A stretch of 64,000 nt of DNA, from NCBI GenBank assembly GCA_037953745.1, contig JBAKBP010004444.1:62001-126000 (forward strand), read 5' to 3'. Source of the stretch: Lithodes maja (taxonomy: Eukaryota > Arthropoda > Malacostraca > Decapoda > Lithodidae). Each line of letters begins with the position of its first letter. Positions within the stretch are counted from its first letter, which is position 1. Made by a program: the position numbers and the translations under genes. This document shows, one piece after another, positions 24,601-34,558 of the stretch. Below the pieces are notes generated by a model, which saw only the letters and a program-made list of their open reading frames with translations, searched no databases and was not told the origin of the DNA.

Positions 24601-26097
24601 GATACGAAAGGCCTTCCTTTCAACTTTGTCTAGGAGAGCGGTGTGAGAGGAACCTCCCCACACATGTGAACAATACTCAATACAAGGGTGCACTATGCCC
24701 CTGTACAGAGCAAGAAGCTGTGCAGGGGAAAAGAACCCCCTAAGGCGGTTGAGCACACCCAGCTTCTGGGAGGCTGCCTTAGCAAGACTGGTAATATGGT
24801 CCTTCCAAATGAGAGCAGAAGAAAAAGAGACACCAAGAATATTGAGAGAAGATGAAGGGTAAATTTTTGTATTGTTGAAGAATAAGGGATAGTCCGCTGG
24901 GAGATCCTGACGGGTAGATAGATGGAGAAATTTTGGTTTTGGAAGCATTAAAGTTAACAAGGTTTTCTCTGCCCCAATTGGAAATAGTATTTAGATCAGA
25001 ATTTAAGAGTTCTATGGCTTCATTACGTTTGTCGTTGAGGGATTGCTGGCTGGGGCGTTCTGAAAAACTAATGGAGTAGTGTAAGGTTGAGTCGTCTGCG
25101 TATGAATGGATGGGAATTAAGGTACAGTTAAGGAGATCATTTATAAAAATTAGAAATAGAATAGGAGATAGGACAGAGCCCTGAGGAACACCGGAGTTTA
25201 TAGGGTGAGGAAGTGAACAATGGCCGTCCACAACCGCAGCTATGGAACGGCCGGAAAGGAAATTAGAGACAAAGGCACAGATGGAGGGATAGAAACCGAA
25301 GGAGGGTAGTTTAGAAATTAAAGATTTATGCCAGACTCTATCGAAGGCTTTCGATATGTCTAGTGCAATAGAAAAAGTATCACCGAAGTCCCGAAAGGAG
25401 GATGACCAAGAGTTAGTAAGATATGAAAGAAGATCACCAGTAGAGCGACCCTTAAGGAAGCCATACTGTACCTGTCCTTATTAAATGTTTAAGCCATGTT
25501 TCAGTCAGTCCAATTATATCAAATTGTGAATGAAGATTACTTAAATATTGTTAAAAACAATCTAGATTTTTTGGAGCACTACGTATATTCAAGTGTAATA
25601 GTGAAAACAAACTTGTTTTTCATGCTATTCATGAATAAATCATTTATAGATTTGTCCATATAGTAATTACATTACAAGTTAATATTCATTAAGGAGTTTT
25701 AATAATTCAAATCGGGATCAATATCGCAGTTAGGTGAGAAACTATCCACTTGATTAAGTTCCTATGGATTAAATATATTGTTTTCGATTACAGATAATGA
25801 CTCCCAGCTGCTGACAAAGTTATTTGTAGGGAAATATGTGAAGAATTCCTTATTATTTAGATTGGTAAATGGTAAACTCTCTTGTCTGCAATTCTTACAT
25901 ATCCAATCAGAACATAATACAGTATTATAATAATAATAATAATAATAATTAAAGTTGCAAGCAATGTTGTCCAGGGTTCGAGTGGTTTTGCAAGCAGGAT
26001 ATTGTGTTGGATACAAAAACTGTGTCACAGATATCAAAAGATCATTTAACTTATCGGGCATGGAGAAACTACAGAAGCAACAGATCTGTGCAAACAA
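21640..26097 (-). mobile_element. LINE family N, nearly full length but split by another LINE
   Basis: Read 5' to 3' on the minus strand. 26097-25762 encodes an N-terminal cysteine motif (CSDWICKNCRQESLPF). 25740-25480 begins the AP-type endonuclease (FDIIGLTETWLKHLI). After the inserted LINE (24158-25479) the endonuclease resumes at 24157 (EIILSGKYDSKHKK, then VGVLYRPPTSDIDKFL, GDYNLNVLKTK and a DISDHFPIFC block). RT follows (PGWDGIGTK near 22890-22920, QFGFRKGYGTDFAIIT, LDFSNALDTVNH, GVPQGSVLGPL, FADDT) and a C-terminal WGIRVCGA / QKKAVRIISSS block ends near 21640. In the usual LDFSKAFDTVNH motif, Lys-Ala-Phe is replaced by Asn-Ala-Leu; the catalytic Asp is kept. Several frameshifts (near 22450, 22690, 23200) make it a pseudogene. 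Confidence 0.82.
24158..25479 (-). mobile_element. LINE family K inserted in family N
   Basis: 5' truncated in the RT fingers (GYLLKGRSTGDLL region near 25450). Then IALDISKAFDRVWHKSLI, NSGVPQGSVLSPILFLIFIN and HSYADDSTLHYS, a frameshift near 24910-24930, and the C-terminal part (DHITSLAKAASQKLGVLNRL to NCFKLRVSRHFGSNVP, stop near 24256). The 3' region includes a hairpin, GGGAGGCA facing TGCCTCCC, and ends in an A-rich tail (TTTTATTTTTATTTTATT on the plus strand, 24150-24172). It is related to family J (51 kb) but clearly distinct. A second 3'-end fragment of this family lies at 51225-51365. Confidence 0.85.
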
Positions 26098-26099
26098 TC

Positions 26100-27800
26100 A
26101 TGAGCGAGAGAGGGAGAGAATGGCTGTATAAGGGATCTGCCTCTATTTGTTTAGTAACAGAGTTGTAGATATGTGGCATAGGCTACTGAGTGCTATAATG
26201 GGAGCAAGAACAATAGAGCTTCAACTTGAAATTAGATAGAACAAGATGGGTTGGGTGTGAAAGGGATCTGCCATGTGTAGGTCAATTGGCTCTCTGCAGA
26301 CTCCTGTTTCCTTAATTTGTTTATGTTCTCATTTGTGAGGTAGAGAGGGAGAGAGTATGGCAAGAGAGAAGGATGTCGTAAACGTAAGGAAGATAGCGAT
26401 AAGTATAAGAGAGAGAGAGAGAGAGAGCGCGGGATGGATTGGGTGTGAAAGGGATCTGACATGTGTGGGCCAATTGGCTCTCTGCAAACTCCGGTTTTCT
26501 TATGTTCTCATTTGTGAGAGAGACAGAGACTAGGATGTCATAAATGTAAGGAAGACAGAGATAAATGAGAGAGATTTTTTATGAGATGGGTTGGATGTGA
26601 AAAGGATCTGTCTTGTGTGGGCCAATTGGCTCTCTACAGACTCCCATTTTCTTATGTTCCTATTTCTTGCAATTGTGTTTTGGTTGCAGGTATATGATAA
26701 CATGGGTGTATAGTAAGTAGTGTAAATAACAGGTAATGTTTATGAGATGGGTTGGGTGTGAAAGGGATCTGCCTTAAGTGGGCCACTTGGCTCTGCAGAC
26801 TCCCATTTTCATCTTGGTTGCATGTGTAAGGGATCTGCCTCATTTGTACCGGTGTGCAAACAAACAAGAGCGAGAGAGATAGAGAATGGCTGTGTAAGGG
26901 ATCTGCCTCTATTCGCTTGGTATTAGAGTTGTAGATATGTGGAATAGGCTACCGAGTGCTATAGTGGCGTGCTATAGGTGGCGTTCTGGGAGTGAGGGTC
27001 TGAGTTTGGAGGGTGAGACGGTGAAGCACTTGAGCGAAGCAACCAGCTGCTTCAGAGATGGAGCTGCTTCGAGCCATGATGGATGCTTCACATGTCTCAC
27101 TCCCCAGACTGGAACAAGACCTCACGGGCTTCACCGTGTTGAGCGGTGGAATGTACAGGCTCTCAGCCTATGCCCGAGAGGGAGTAGTTGGAATATATAA
27201 AAAAAAAAAAAAAAAAATAGGATCAATAACAATAGAGCTTTAACATAACATTTGATAGAACGAGATGAGTTGGGTGTGAAAGGGATCTGCCGTGTGTCGG
27301 CCAATCGGCTCTCTGCAGACTCCCATTTTCATCTTGGTAGCATATGTAAGGGATCTGCCTCATTTGTACAAGTGTGCAAATAAAAGAGAGAGAGAGAGAG
27401 ATTGGCTGTGTAAGAGATCTGCCTCTCTCGTAACAGAGTCGTAAATATGTGAAATAGGCTACCTAGTGCTATAGTGGGATCAAGAACAATAGAGAATTTC
27501 AAGATTAAATCAGATAGTCATATGGATGAAATGGGTTGGATGTGAAAGGGATCTGCCTTTTGTAGGCCACTTGTCTCTCTGCAGATTCCCATGTTCATCT
27601 TAGTTGCATGTGTAAGGGATCTGCCTCATTTGTACCGGTGTGCAAACAAATGAGCGACAGAGAGAGACTGGGTGTGTAAGGGATCTGCCTCTATTCGTTT
27701 AGTAACAGAGTTGTAGATATGTGGAATAGGCTACCGAGTCCTATAGTGGGATCAAGAACAATAGAGTTCAACATAAAATTAGATAGGACGAGATGGGTTG
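26100..27800 (+). repeat. Tandemly repeated LINE 3' ends
   Basis: The phrase AGTTGTAGATATGTGGAATA then GGCTACCGAGTGCTATAGTG occurs at about 26165, 26925, 27435 and 27710. It translates as RVVDMWNRLPSAIV, the C-terminal motif of CR1-type LINEs (compare RVVNLWNGLPRDVI of the copy at 8 kb). Each is followed by a GATGGGTTGGGTGTGAAAGG, GATCTGCC..TGTGGGCCAATT and GGCTCTCTGCAGACTCCC block; that block alone recurs about ten times at spacings of about 150-300 bp. The array therefore looks like serial duplication of the last part of one LINE family, with GAGA tracts between units. No upstream RT is present. Confidence 0.75.
26965..27218 (+). mobile_element. SINE family S1, 5'-truncated copy 2
   Basis: From GCGTGCTATAGGTGGCGTTC to ATGCCCGAGAGGGAGTAGTT and an 18-base A tail. 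It matches the 3' half of the S1 copies at 10.6 and 55.2 kb; the tRNA-like head is missing. It interrupts one of the LINE 3'-end units: GAGTGCTATAGTGG lies before it and TAGGATCAATAACAATAGAG after it, where other units read GTGCTATAGTGGGATCAAGA. Confidence 0.83.
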
Positions 27801-27810
27801 GGTGTGAAAA

Positions 27811-28830
27811 GCTGCCACGGGAGTGTCTGGCCACCATTTTGGATATCATATCAAAAGTTGCCCAATACAAAAATGCACCTTGTGTCAAAGTTTGGTCCCG
27901 ATCTGACAAGCAGTTCCGGAGTTATTGTGTAAAAACCGGACTATATATATTTTTATGGAAGCGTGCAATACTACTTGAACCCCTGATAACGTTGCTTGCT
28001 GTTTGAGGGAGGAGGAATGGTAAGTCACACCACACCAAAAATTGTCAAAACTTTGAAGGTCTAGAACTTTGTTATTAAACAAAGCATTTGGCAAAGGGAG
28101 GGATTGTTAAAAACCTTAGGCAATACTCTGTTTTTCACCAAAAATAAATTTGAACTATCATTATTATTTGGTAGGGTAGGTATGTATAGGTAGGTTGGCT
28201 AAATAATTGGTGGAATTCGTAGGGACTCAAACTGTTTTGAGAGAGTTAAATACAAAAAAAATTATAGATCTGAATAATAAATCGACTATGTTATTAAGCA
28301 AAACTGGGGGGTGTGTGGAAGCCTATAGACTGTAGATGGTAAACTTTGTGTGGGTAGCGAATACGGTTTTAAAGTCATTTAAGAATAGACAGTTTTCAAT
28401 GCTGCGGCAAAACTATTCCACCCATTTATATTCTTTTGGTACCAAAACGTTCGGAATCGCGAGCCTCACCCAACTACGCAAACATGGCTTTGATCATCGG
28501 CGTAGTTTTCAAGATGTGGAATTTTAAGTGGAATTAGAGTTTTTTTCAAGATTGCCGGAAAAAACCCATGTGCAAAAGCAAAACCATCTCTATAACATTT
28601 GCGGAGCATTAGTAGTGGAGTCCATATGCCAAAGCCCAATCATTTCCTATGAGTGGGAGAGACGGTATTTAGGCGTCAAATTTGTTCGGGAAATCGGCTG
28701 CCACGGACCTGTTTGGCCACCATGCCAGATGTTTAGCATATCAAAAGTTGCCCAATACAAAAACGCACCTCTTGTGAAAGTTTGATCCCGATCCAAAAAG
28801 CGGTTTTGGAGTTATTGCGTCAAAACCGGC
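27811..28830 (+). repeat. Direct repeat pair of about 130 bp
   Basis: 27811-27940 and 28697-28830 share GCTGCCACGG, TGGCCACCAT, ATATCAAAAGTTGCCCAATA, CAAAAATGCACCT, AAGTTTGGTCCCGATC and GGAGTTATTG, with about 80% identity by eye. The 750 bp between holds low-complexity text and no gene I recognise. The pair could be the ends of a longer non-autonomous element in direct orientation, or two dispersed copies. Confidence 0.55.
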
Positions 28831-28904
28831 GTGTAAGAAGAATTTGGATGAATAACCAGGTTTAATGATTACAATAGGGGTTCCCCGTAGGGGTCGAACC
28901 CCTA

Positions 28905-29213
28905 ATAATAATAATCGGTTTATTTCAAGCCGGCAGCCAATGGGGCTGAAAATACACAGACTTAACCTAGATCTTATTCTAAGGGATCAACAGACTGATC
29001 CTGGCTGCTAACGAAAGTGCCTACATACCCCCGAGGGAGTAGGACGTGGGCAGGAAACTTTGTGGGTCCCCGGAGATGGTCCGTCCAGACCTTGCCTTCA
29101 TGGCCAGGGAAAGTTTTTGAGAGAACTTCCCCTGCCGGCGCGTGGGATCGAACCCCCGACACAAGAGCTAGCGTTCCCAATACAATGTACTAAGCATGCT
29201 CGGCCACCGTGAC
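28905..29213 (-). mobile_element. tRNA-derived SINE, family S3 (class II tRNA head)
   Basis: On the minus strand the head starts CACGGTGGCCGAGCATGC (A box, of the GGTGGCCGAG type found in Ser/Leu tRNAs) and reaches the B box GGGGGTTCGATCCCACGC about 45 bases later. The body contains GGGGAAGTTCTCTCAAAAAC, AAGGCAAGGTCTGGACGGAC and ACCCACAAAGTTTCCTGCCC. The 3' tail is (ATT)n, seen as AATAATAATAAT at 28905-28916 on the plus strand. Total about 310 bp. Position 28876-28903 just beyond the tail is a short AGGGGTTC/GAACCCCT palindrome. Confidence 0.75.
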
Positions 29214-29339
29214 TGTATATGCATAGCATTCCCGCTTGCTGCACAAAAATGACAGTATACATTAGTTAATATGGGTTTTGTACATATATTACATGCTCTA
29301 GCATACTGCATTAATAAGGTAGAACATTGTATAGCATAT

Positions 29340-31480
29340 TTAAGAGATAATTGATAGGTATAATTACAATTGATCTACATTGGGCGTCGTTTTCCAGTAT
29401 TTTTATAAAAAAACACCGGTTAGTTTTGATAGCTTCCCGTGAATGTACTCTATGTGTTCTCCAGTTTAGTCTACTATCAATATATACCCCTAAGAATTTT
29501 GTTGAAAAGCATCTCTGAAGTTCGTGATATCCAATTTGTATTTATATATTGTCTGCAATCATTTTGTTTCCCATAAATATAACATAATGAGTTTTCAAAA
29601 TATTCAGAGAAAGTGTATTTGTTATTAACCAATTATAAAGTATATTGAATTCTAAGTTTACATCATGAGCAAGTGTTTCCAAATTTGGCCCCAATTTGAA
29701 TACACTTTTATCATCCGCAAAAACTACAAATCGAAATTTTTGGATGAATGTATAATATAATTTACATAAATTAGGAAGAGGAGTGGACCCAGTATTGAAC
29801 CTTGAGGTACCAGTGTATTTATATTTGTACATGAAGAATTTGTGTCATTAATTAATGTATACTGCTGTCTACCTGATAGATAACTTCTGAACCACTCTAA
29901 GACATTGTTTTGAACTCCATAGCAATGTAATTTATTAATTATAATGGTATGGTCAATGGTATCGAAAGCTTTGCTTAGGTCTAGGACAATTTATCTCGTA
30001 TAGTGTTTATCGTCCAATGAATTGATAATTTTACTTAATTTGTTTAATAGGGCTGATTGAGGGACAAGTTTTTCCAGAAACCAAACTGATTTGTAATTAG
30101 AAGGCTATAATATTTGATTTAAACAAATATATAAGCCTATTATAAACAATGTTTTCGATAATTTTGCCGATCACAGGGAGTATGGATATTTGGCGGCAAT
30201 AATTTGAAATATTATGTTGATCTCAGTGTTTATAGATTGGCATTACTTTAGCTAGTTTCAAAAGATCCGGAAATAAACCTGTATCAAATGAGTTGTTTAT
30301 TAGCCTGGATAAAATTGGTGCTAATGTATGCACTGCTAACTTTATAACTTTAACATGAATATCATCACTGCCGGGGCTAGAATCCTAAGGGGACTACCTG
30401 GTATTTACTAGGGGGGTGACACTGAACTTTGTCCGATTTCAATGAGATTTTGCACACATATAGACGATTATGTAAGGAGGAGATTTTTTTATTTTTTATT
30501 TGGCTGTCTAGGTCAATTAGTTCCTGAATTAGGGTGGAAATTAGTTCGAAAATACAATACAAATTCTTACGTCGATAGGCTTGAAACCCAAGCACTGTAT
30601 AATCTTTTCAGAGTGATCAGACAACTCAGGACAGGTGGTTTTACAACTCTCTCAGCTTATTTTTTTTATTTTTTTTCTAAGTGCGGAATTAGGTGAATCG
30701 GAAATTAGGTAATGATTTTTTACTACGTGGTCAGCTACCTATGCCAAGGGGCTGTGTCGCAATACGTCGGAAATGCAAAAAAACGGCACAAGATATTTAT
30801 AGAGCATTTCACGCGTTTTACAACGGTGTAATTACCATCTTTATATGATCAGTAGCTATGAGTTATTCTCGATCAAAAGTCGTAAACTTACATTTCGAGA
30901 AAAAAGGCTTGTAAAGTTCAGTGATGTCTTCACTCCAGTCTAAGTATATATAACGTAGTATACATGTTCTCTATTTCGGTTTTAGGCATGTATGCATAAG
31001 TTTATATATTCATATATATTCATATATTCATATATAAGCTTTCCACTAATATTTAGCACCTGGTCATTTTTCGATACACAGACATACCAGGACTGCCCCC
31101 CCCCCCCCCATATTTGTCCCGTTGCGGGGTGCTACTTCGCCCGCGAACATTTGAAATAACATCGATTTAGACCAATTTCCCGTTGTCATTTTGCCTTGGG
31201 AGTTGCCACACTGATGGATGACTGACATGCATTGATGTTTTTGGGTTCAGCTTAACATGCCAAAATCCATCGATTTTCACTCCCAAAAACTGGGTGGTCC
31301 CAGTTAATTAATTGAATTAATTAATTAATTGAATTACTTTGATTATTTAGTCAATTGTGGTTTGAGTAAATTCCATATCAGGATAATTGCCTGTCATAAA
31401 CTGCATTGGAGATATTTCACATGATGGTAATTTGCTTGCTAATTTACTTCCAACTGTTGAGAAATATGTGTTGAAGTGAT
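29340..31480 (-). mobile_element. LINE family N-like copy split by a TTAA-flanked element
   Basis: Minus strand, 5' to 3'. 31480-31308 reads TVGSKLASKLPSCEISP and MTGNYPDMEFTQTTID, the linker before RT fingers. After the inserted element (30385-31307), 30384-29340 continues with SSPGSDDIHVKVIKLAVH, NYCRQISILPVIGKIIE, LDLSKAFDTIDH, VFADDKSVF and an SLNILKTHYVIF block. Single-base defects occur near 29830 and 30080. It is related to, but not a close copy of, the element at 21.6-26.1 kb. The 31481-31849 stretch upstream is AT-rich with nothing recognised. Confidence 0.78.
30385..31307. mobile_element. TTAA-flanked element, family E-like, inserted in a LINE
   Basis: The left end is CTAAGGGGACTACCTGG and the right end CTGGGTGGTCCCAGTTAA, giving imperfect inverted ends (GGGACTACCTGG against GGGACCACCCAG) between CTAA and TTAA. 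The length of 923 bp is close to the 891 bp of the element in the BEL retrotransposon at 59323, whose ends read GGGACCGACCGG. Both have a TTTCAATGAGATTTT-like or TTTCATTTAAATTG phrase about 60-70 bp inside one end. The LINE reading frame stops at one side and resumes at the other. Non-coding. Confidence 0.6.
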
Positions 31481-31849
31481 TACATATTACAAATTACAAA
31501 TATGTAACGCATGCTGACCAAATATTCTATGTTTATTACCATGACAAATTGTATGAAATATTAGCCATGTCCACTAATTACAAACATAAATTTCATCTAT
31601 TTTCCACAATTATAATGTTTGTGATATTTGATTTGAATTTATAAATAACGTTGTTTTATTTGATCTCTCACCATTTTCTCTGTTTTTTTCATGTTTTCAT
31701 TTGTTTTCGTTTATTAATATTAGTTGATTTCTTTGTTGTATTTTACTTCGGCTGTACCAATATTCCTTCCTGTACTAATTGATTCTCCCCTTCTCAATTG
31801 TATTCATATTTTCTGCATTTCATTGTCATTCATAGTTTCTTAAGCTGCT

Positions 31850-32338
31850 TTAACCCTTCCTACCCGGGCTACCTTAGGTAAGGACAGCTCTGCAGAAGGG
31901 CCGCTACCCGGCCGTCCTTACCTAAGAAGGCAGCTTAATAGCCTAATTAAGCTTGGTCTGAACGCCGTGCGTACGACGTATGTCAACAAACCCAAGCGTT
32001 GCGTCACCGCACCTCCGAAAACAAGAAGGAGAAGACTCTTCAATGTTATTGTTCTGACGTCAGACGAAATTAGTGTCTGAAAAGCCCCCATATTGGCAAC
32101 ATCTCTGCAATATTTGCTCCACTGAAATTGTCATCACAACTGAACCATTTGACTTACAGAGCTCTACTCAACGCCAAAATACAGATTGAAAACCGCACTA
32201 CGATTATAGATGAGTGGGAAAGTTCTAGCAGTGAAAATAAACATAAATACGGTAGCCTAGGCCTAGACGTTTTTCAGCCATTTCGCCCGGGTACGGGCGA
32301 CAGTCCTTAGGTACGACAGGCCGGGTAGGAAGGGTTAA
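31850..32338. mobile_element. TTAA-flanked short element, family C
   Basis: 489 bp bounded by TTAA, with a perfect 14-bp terminal inverted repeat CCCTTCCTACCCGG / CCGGGTAGGAAGGG. TTAA plus ends beginning CCC is the standard piggyBac arrangement. A subterminal inverted block (CCTTAGGTAAGGAC, 31870-31884, and GTCCTTACCTAAG, 31914-31926) repeats at the right end as GTCCTTAGGTAC. A 60-codon frame at 32128-32310 (acidic Ser/Glu stretch) shows no transposase motif I recognise. Structure is clear; superfamily is inference. Confidence 0.82.
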
Positions 32339-32348
32339 CCAGATTTTC

Positions 32349-32551
32349 TTAACCCCTTCAGCAACATGACGCCATATTACCTTTCATTCTGGCTAACATT
32401 AGACGATTTTATGCAGCTTAAAAAGACTCTGTGTTATTACGAGGGTTTATTGAGATCGTATTTACTCACTTGAGTTGTAAAGATAGAGTGTAAACTAAAG
32501 AACATCGTCTAATGGTAACCAGCATATGTTGCAAATTACGTAAGGGGTTAA
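32349..32551. mobile_element. Family B short element (complete copy)
   Basis: 203 bp from TTAACCCCTTCAGCAACATG to TTACGTAAGGGGTTAA. Inner inverted blocks are CTGGCTAACATTAGACGATT (32390) and CATCGTCTAATGGTAACCAG (32503). It has exactly the length of the 6086 copy and sits 10 bp from the end of the family C element. Confidence 0.82.
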
Positions 32552-32720
32552 TCTCACTTTACCCCTTGCTCTGATCCTTAACTTCTCCATACTTTCTCCA
32601 ATCAGTTAAGGTTGTTTTGGTTTTACACATTTCATAAATTATATTATGTCCAGCATGCTTGTGTTTTTTTCTGTTCACCCATAGTCCATTCTACAAATAT
32701 TTCCTTCTGGTGAATGAGAA

Positions 32721-32726
<6 letters not shown>

Positions 32727-32797
<71 letters not shown>
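32727..32797. repeat. (TA)n-(GA)n compound microsatellite
   Basis: Nineteen TA units run directly into sixteen GA units. Confidence 0.95.
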
Positions 32798-32801
<4 letters not shown>

Positions 32802-32938
32802 AAAGGAAGTGGTGTTATAAGCCGCCATGATAGGTCTAAGTTGTATCTTTTGTACGGCCTTCCGAAGATACATAAACCTGACCTACCTCTTAGAGTATTA
32901 GACCTTCCATGGTGGCTTATAACACCGCTTCCTTTAGA
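32802..32938 (+). mobile_element. Penelope-like retroelement remnant between inverted arms
   Basis: AAAGGAAGTGGTGTTATAAG (32802) faces CTTATAACACCGCTTCCTTT (32918-32938), with the arms extending to TAGGTCTA/TAGACCT. The 65-bp centre translates in one frame as LYGLPKIHKPDLPLRV. This is the strongly conserved block of Penelope-like reverse transcriptases. Nothing else of the element remains, and the protein sequence is lost as soon as the right arm starts, so the inverted duplication disrupted it. Confidence 0.72.
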
Positions 32939-33002
32939 CTAAATTTTTGGTACCTATTTTTTATATATATATATATATATATACCGGTATATATATATAT
33001 AT

Positions 33003-34109
33003 TGTTACGAGGGGAGGCCGGGGGAAAACAGATGTTCACATAGCCTAGCCCACAGCACCCTCACCCTGCAACAGACACGCTCTAATATCTGACACAAACA
33101 CCAAGACACGCAGGTTCTCTAGGAAAAATGGTTATCTTCCTCTTGGCTCTATTAAAGCAGCAACAAGGAGACACAAAAATATCGATTGCCCCCGAGTCTG
33201 GTAGATAATGCGTATAATATTCAAGAGTACTTCTCTTCTAGACTGCACCTAACTGAGGAAACATAACACTGCCAGACTCCCAGACACTTCATAGTATGCC
33301 CAATTGCTCACGAATTAGGAACATTATAAAGCAGAAACATGGGGGGGGGGGGGGGGAGTCTGAAGCACTAACCTAAGACATGGAACACAAGAGTTGACAT
33401 TCCAGTAGGTTGGGGATATGTTACCCTTGAGCATACCTCCAAACCACTGTGAATGTCAACTTCAATAATAAAGGAGAAAAATACATGTAATATCAATAGG
33501 CAATGCAGTTAAACAACGGGAAAGAATGCACCGAAGAACAGGGTGAAGCTTATATATTAAGCTTGCCAAAGAAGTGAATGCAGTAATTAGTATTAAACTA
33601 AAGAGGTTAAACTGAAACCATATGCTCAAGATGACTCCAGCCCCTGCTATGCTCCAATCAACTAACGAACAAAAAGAAATATGCGGTATTCAAGGGAAAA
33701 CACAAGCAAGCCAACACCGACAGACAAGGATGTTGTTATATCAAGGGGCGGGACAGGAGTGAGCTCTGCACCACAGGAGTGAGGGAGGCCAAGCGAGTGA
33801 GGGAGGGGAGGGGCACCAAGCGCTGCCATAATGCTCAATTATCCCAGGCACCTGCACTCTCATTAACTTCACAAAAGTAACAAATAAACATAAGGCATCA
33901 TTGTGTAAACTTATGATAAACGAAAGAATCCCCCCAAGGGCTGAACAAAAGAAGTAAGTATACTCGTGGCAACAATAACAATGTTCCCGTAGGCCCAACC
34001 CTGACGAGACAAAGGCGGACCACGAGGCAAGGCCCCTAGCCTCTCCACATGCCACATGAGGTATCATAACACATACAACTGAACTGGGGTATAAGTTCGG
34101 CAGGATGTG

Positions 34110-34112
<3 letters not shown>
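33003..34112. mobile_element. Probable solo LTR (1.1 kb)
   Basis: A unit starting TGTTACGAGGGGAGGCC and ending GGCAGGATGTGACA, with TG...CA ends and near-matching inverted tips (TGTTAC/GTGACA). It lies inside a TA microsatellite: TATATATAT runs up to its first base and ATATATAT resumes after its last, as expected for insertion with a short AT target duplication. No gag or pol frame is present. It also holds a 17-base G run (33341-33357). LTR family (Ty3/Gypsy or other) cannot be assigned without internal sequence. Confidence 0.6.
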
Positions 34113-34166
<54 letters not shown>

Positions 34167-34192
34167 TATATACTATATATATATATATATAA
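34113..34192. repeat. (TA)n microsatellite
   Basis: About 25 TA units, then CAGTATATACTA and a further TA run. It matches the TA tract at 32963-33002 on the other side of the putative LTR. Confidence 0.95.
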
Positions 34193-34251
34193 TACCATTG
34201 ATTTTCTTTTAATGCCAGTGTTTAATAATTGTCCATACAGTACCTCGTACC

Positions 34252-34558
34252 TCAAGGGGATGTTTGGTTTTTACTGGCCCCCCTGCTCCCTTATTTTTAG
34301 CCTCACTAGTTTGGCGATTTAAAGACTTTGTGTAATTTAGATGTCGTTTTTTTTGTTTTCCTGGCAAGTGATAGCGAGTCTGTAATTTAGGAGGCACCGG
34401 CCTTCAGCCGGGACATTTTTCTACTAAATTTTTTACAAATTTATCTCGAAGGGGGGCTTTGGGGGTATTTTGTGTAGCTTGATGGAGGTCTTGGGAGAAA
34501 GCTATAAGATAATTAATAATTCAATATTTGAACAAAATCAAACCAAAGCTCCCCTTAA
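34252..34558 (-). mobile_element. TTAA-flanked short element, family A (copy 5, inverted, old)
   Basis: The left end TCAAGGGGATGTTTGG has lost its TTAA by one base; the right end reads AGCTCCCCTTAA. Family A blocks in reverse: CTCCCTTATTTTTAGCCTCA, CCTGGCAAGTGATAGCGAGT, GGGACATTTTTCTAC and TAGCTTGATGGAGGTC. It is the most diverged family A copy. Confidence 0.75.

Noticed and set aside
32128..32310. Short gene inside the family C element
   Set aside because: Sixty codons with no transposase or other motif; the element is most likely non-coding.
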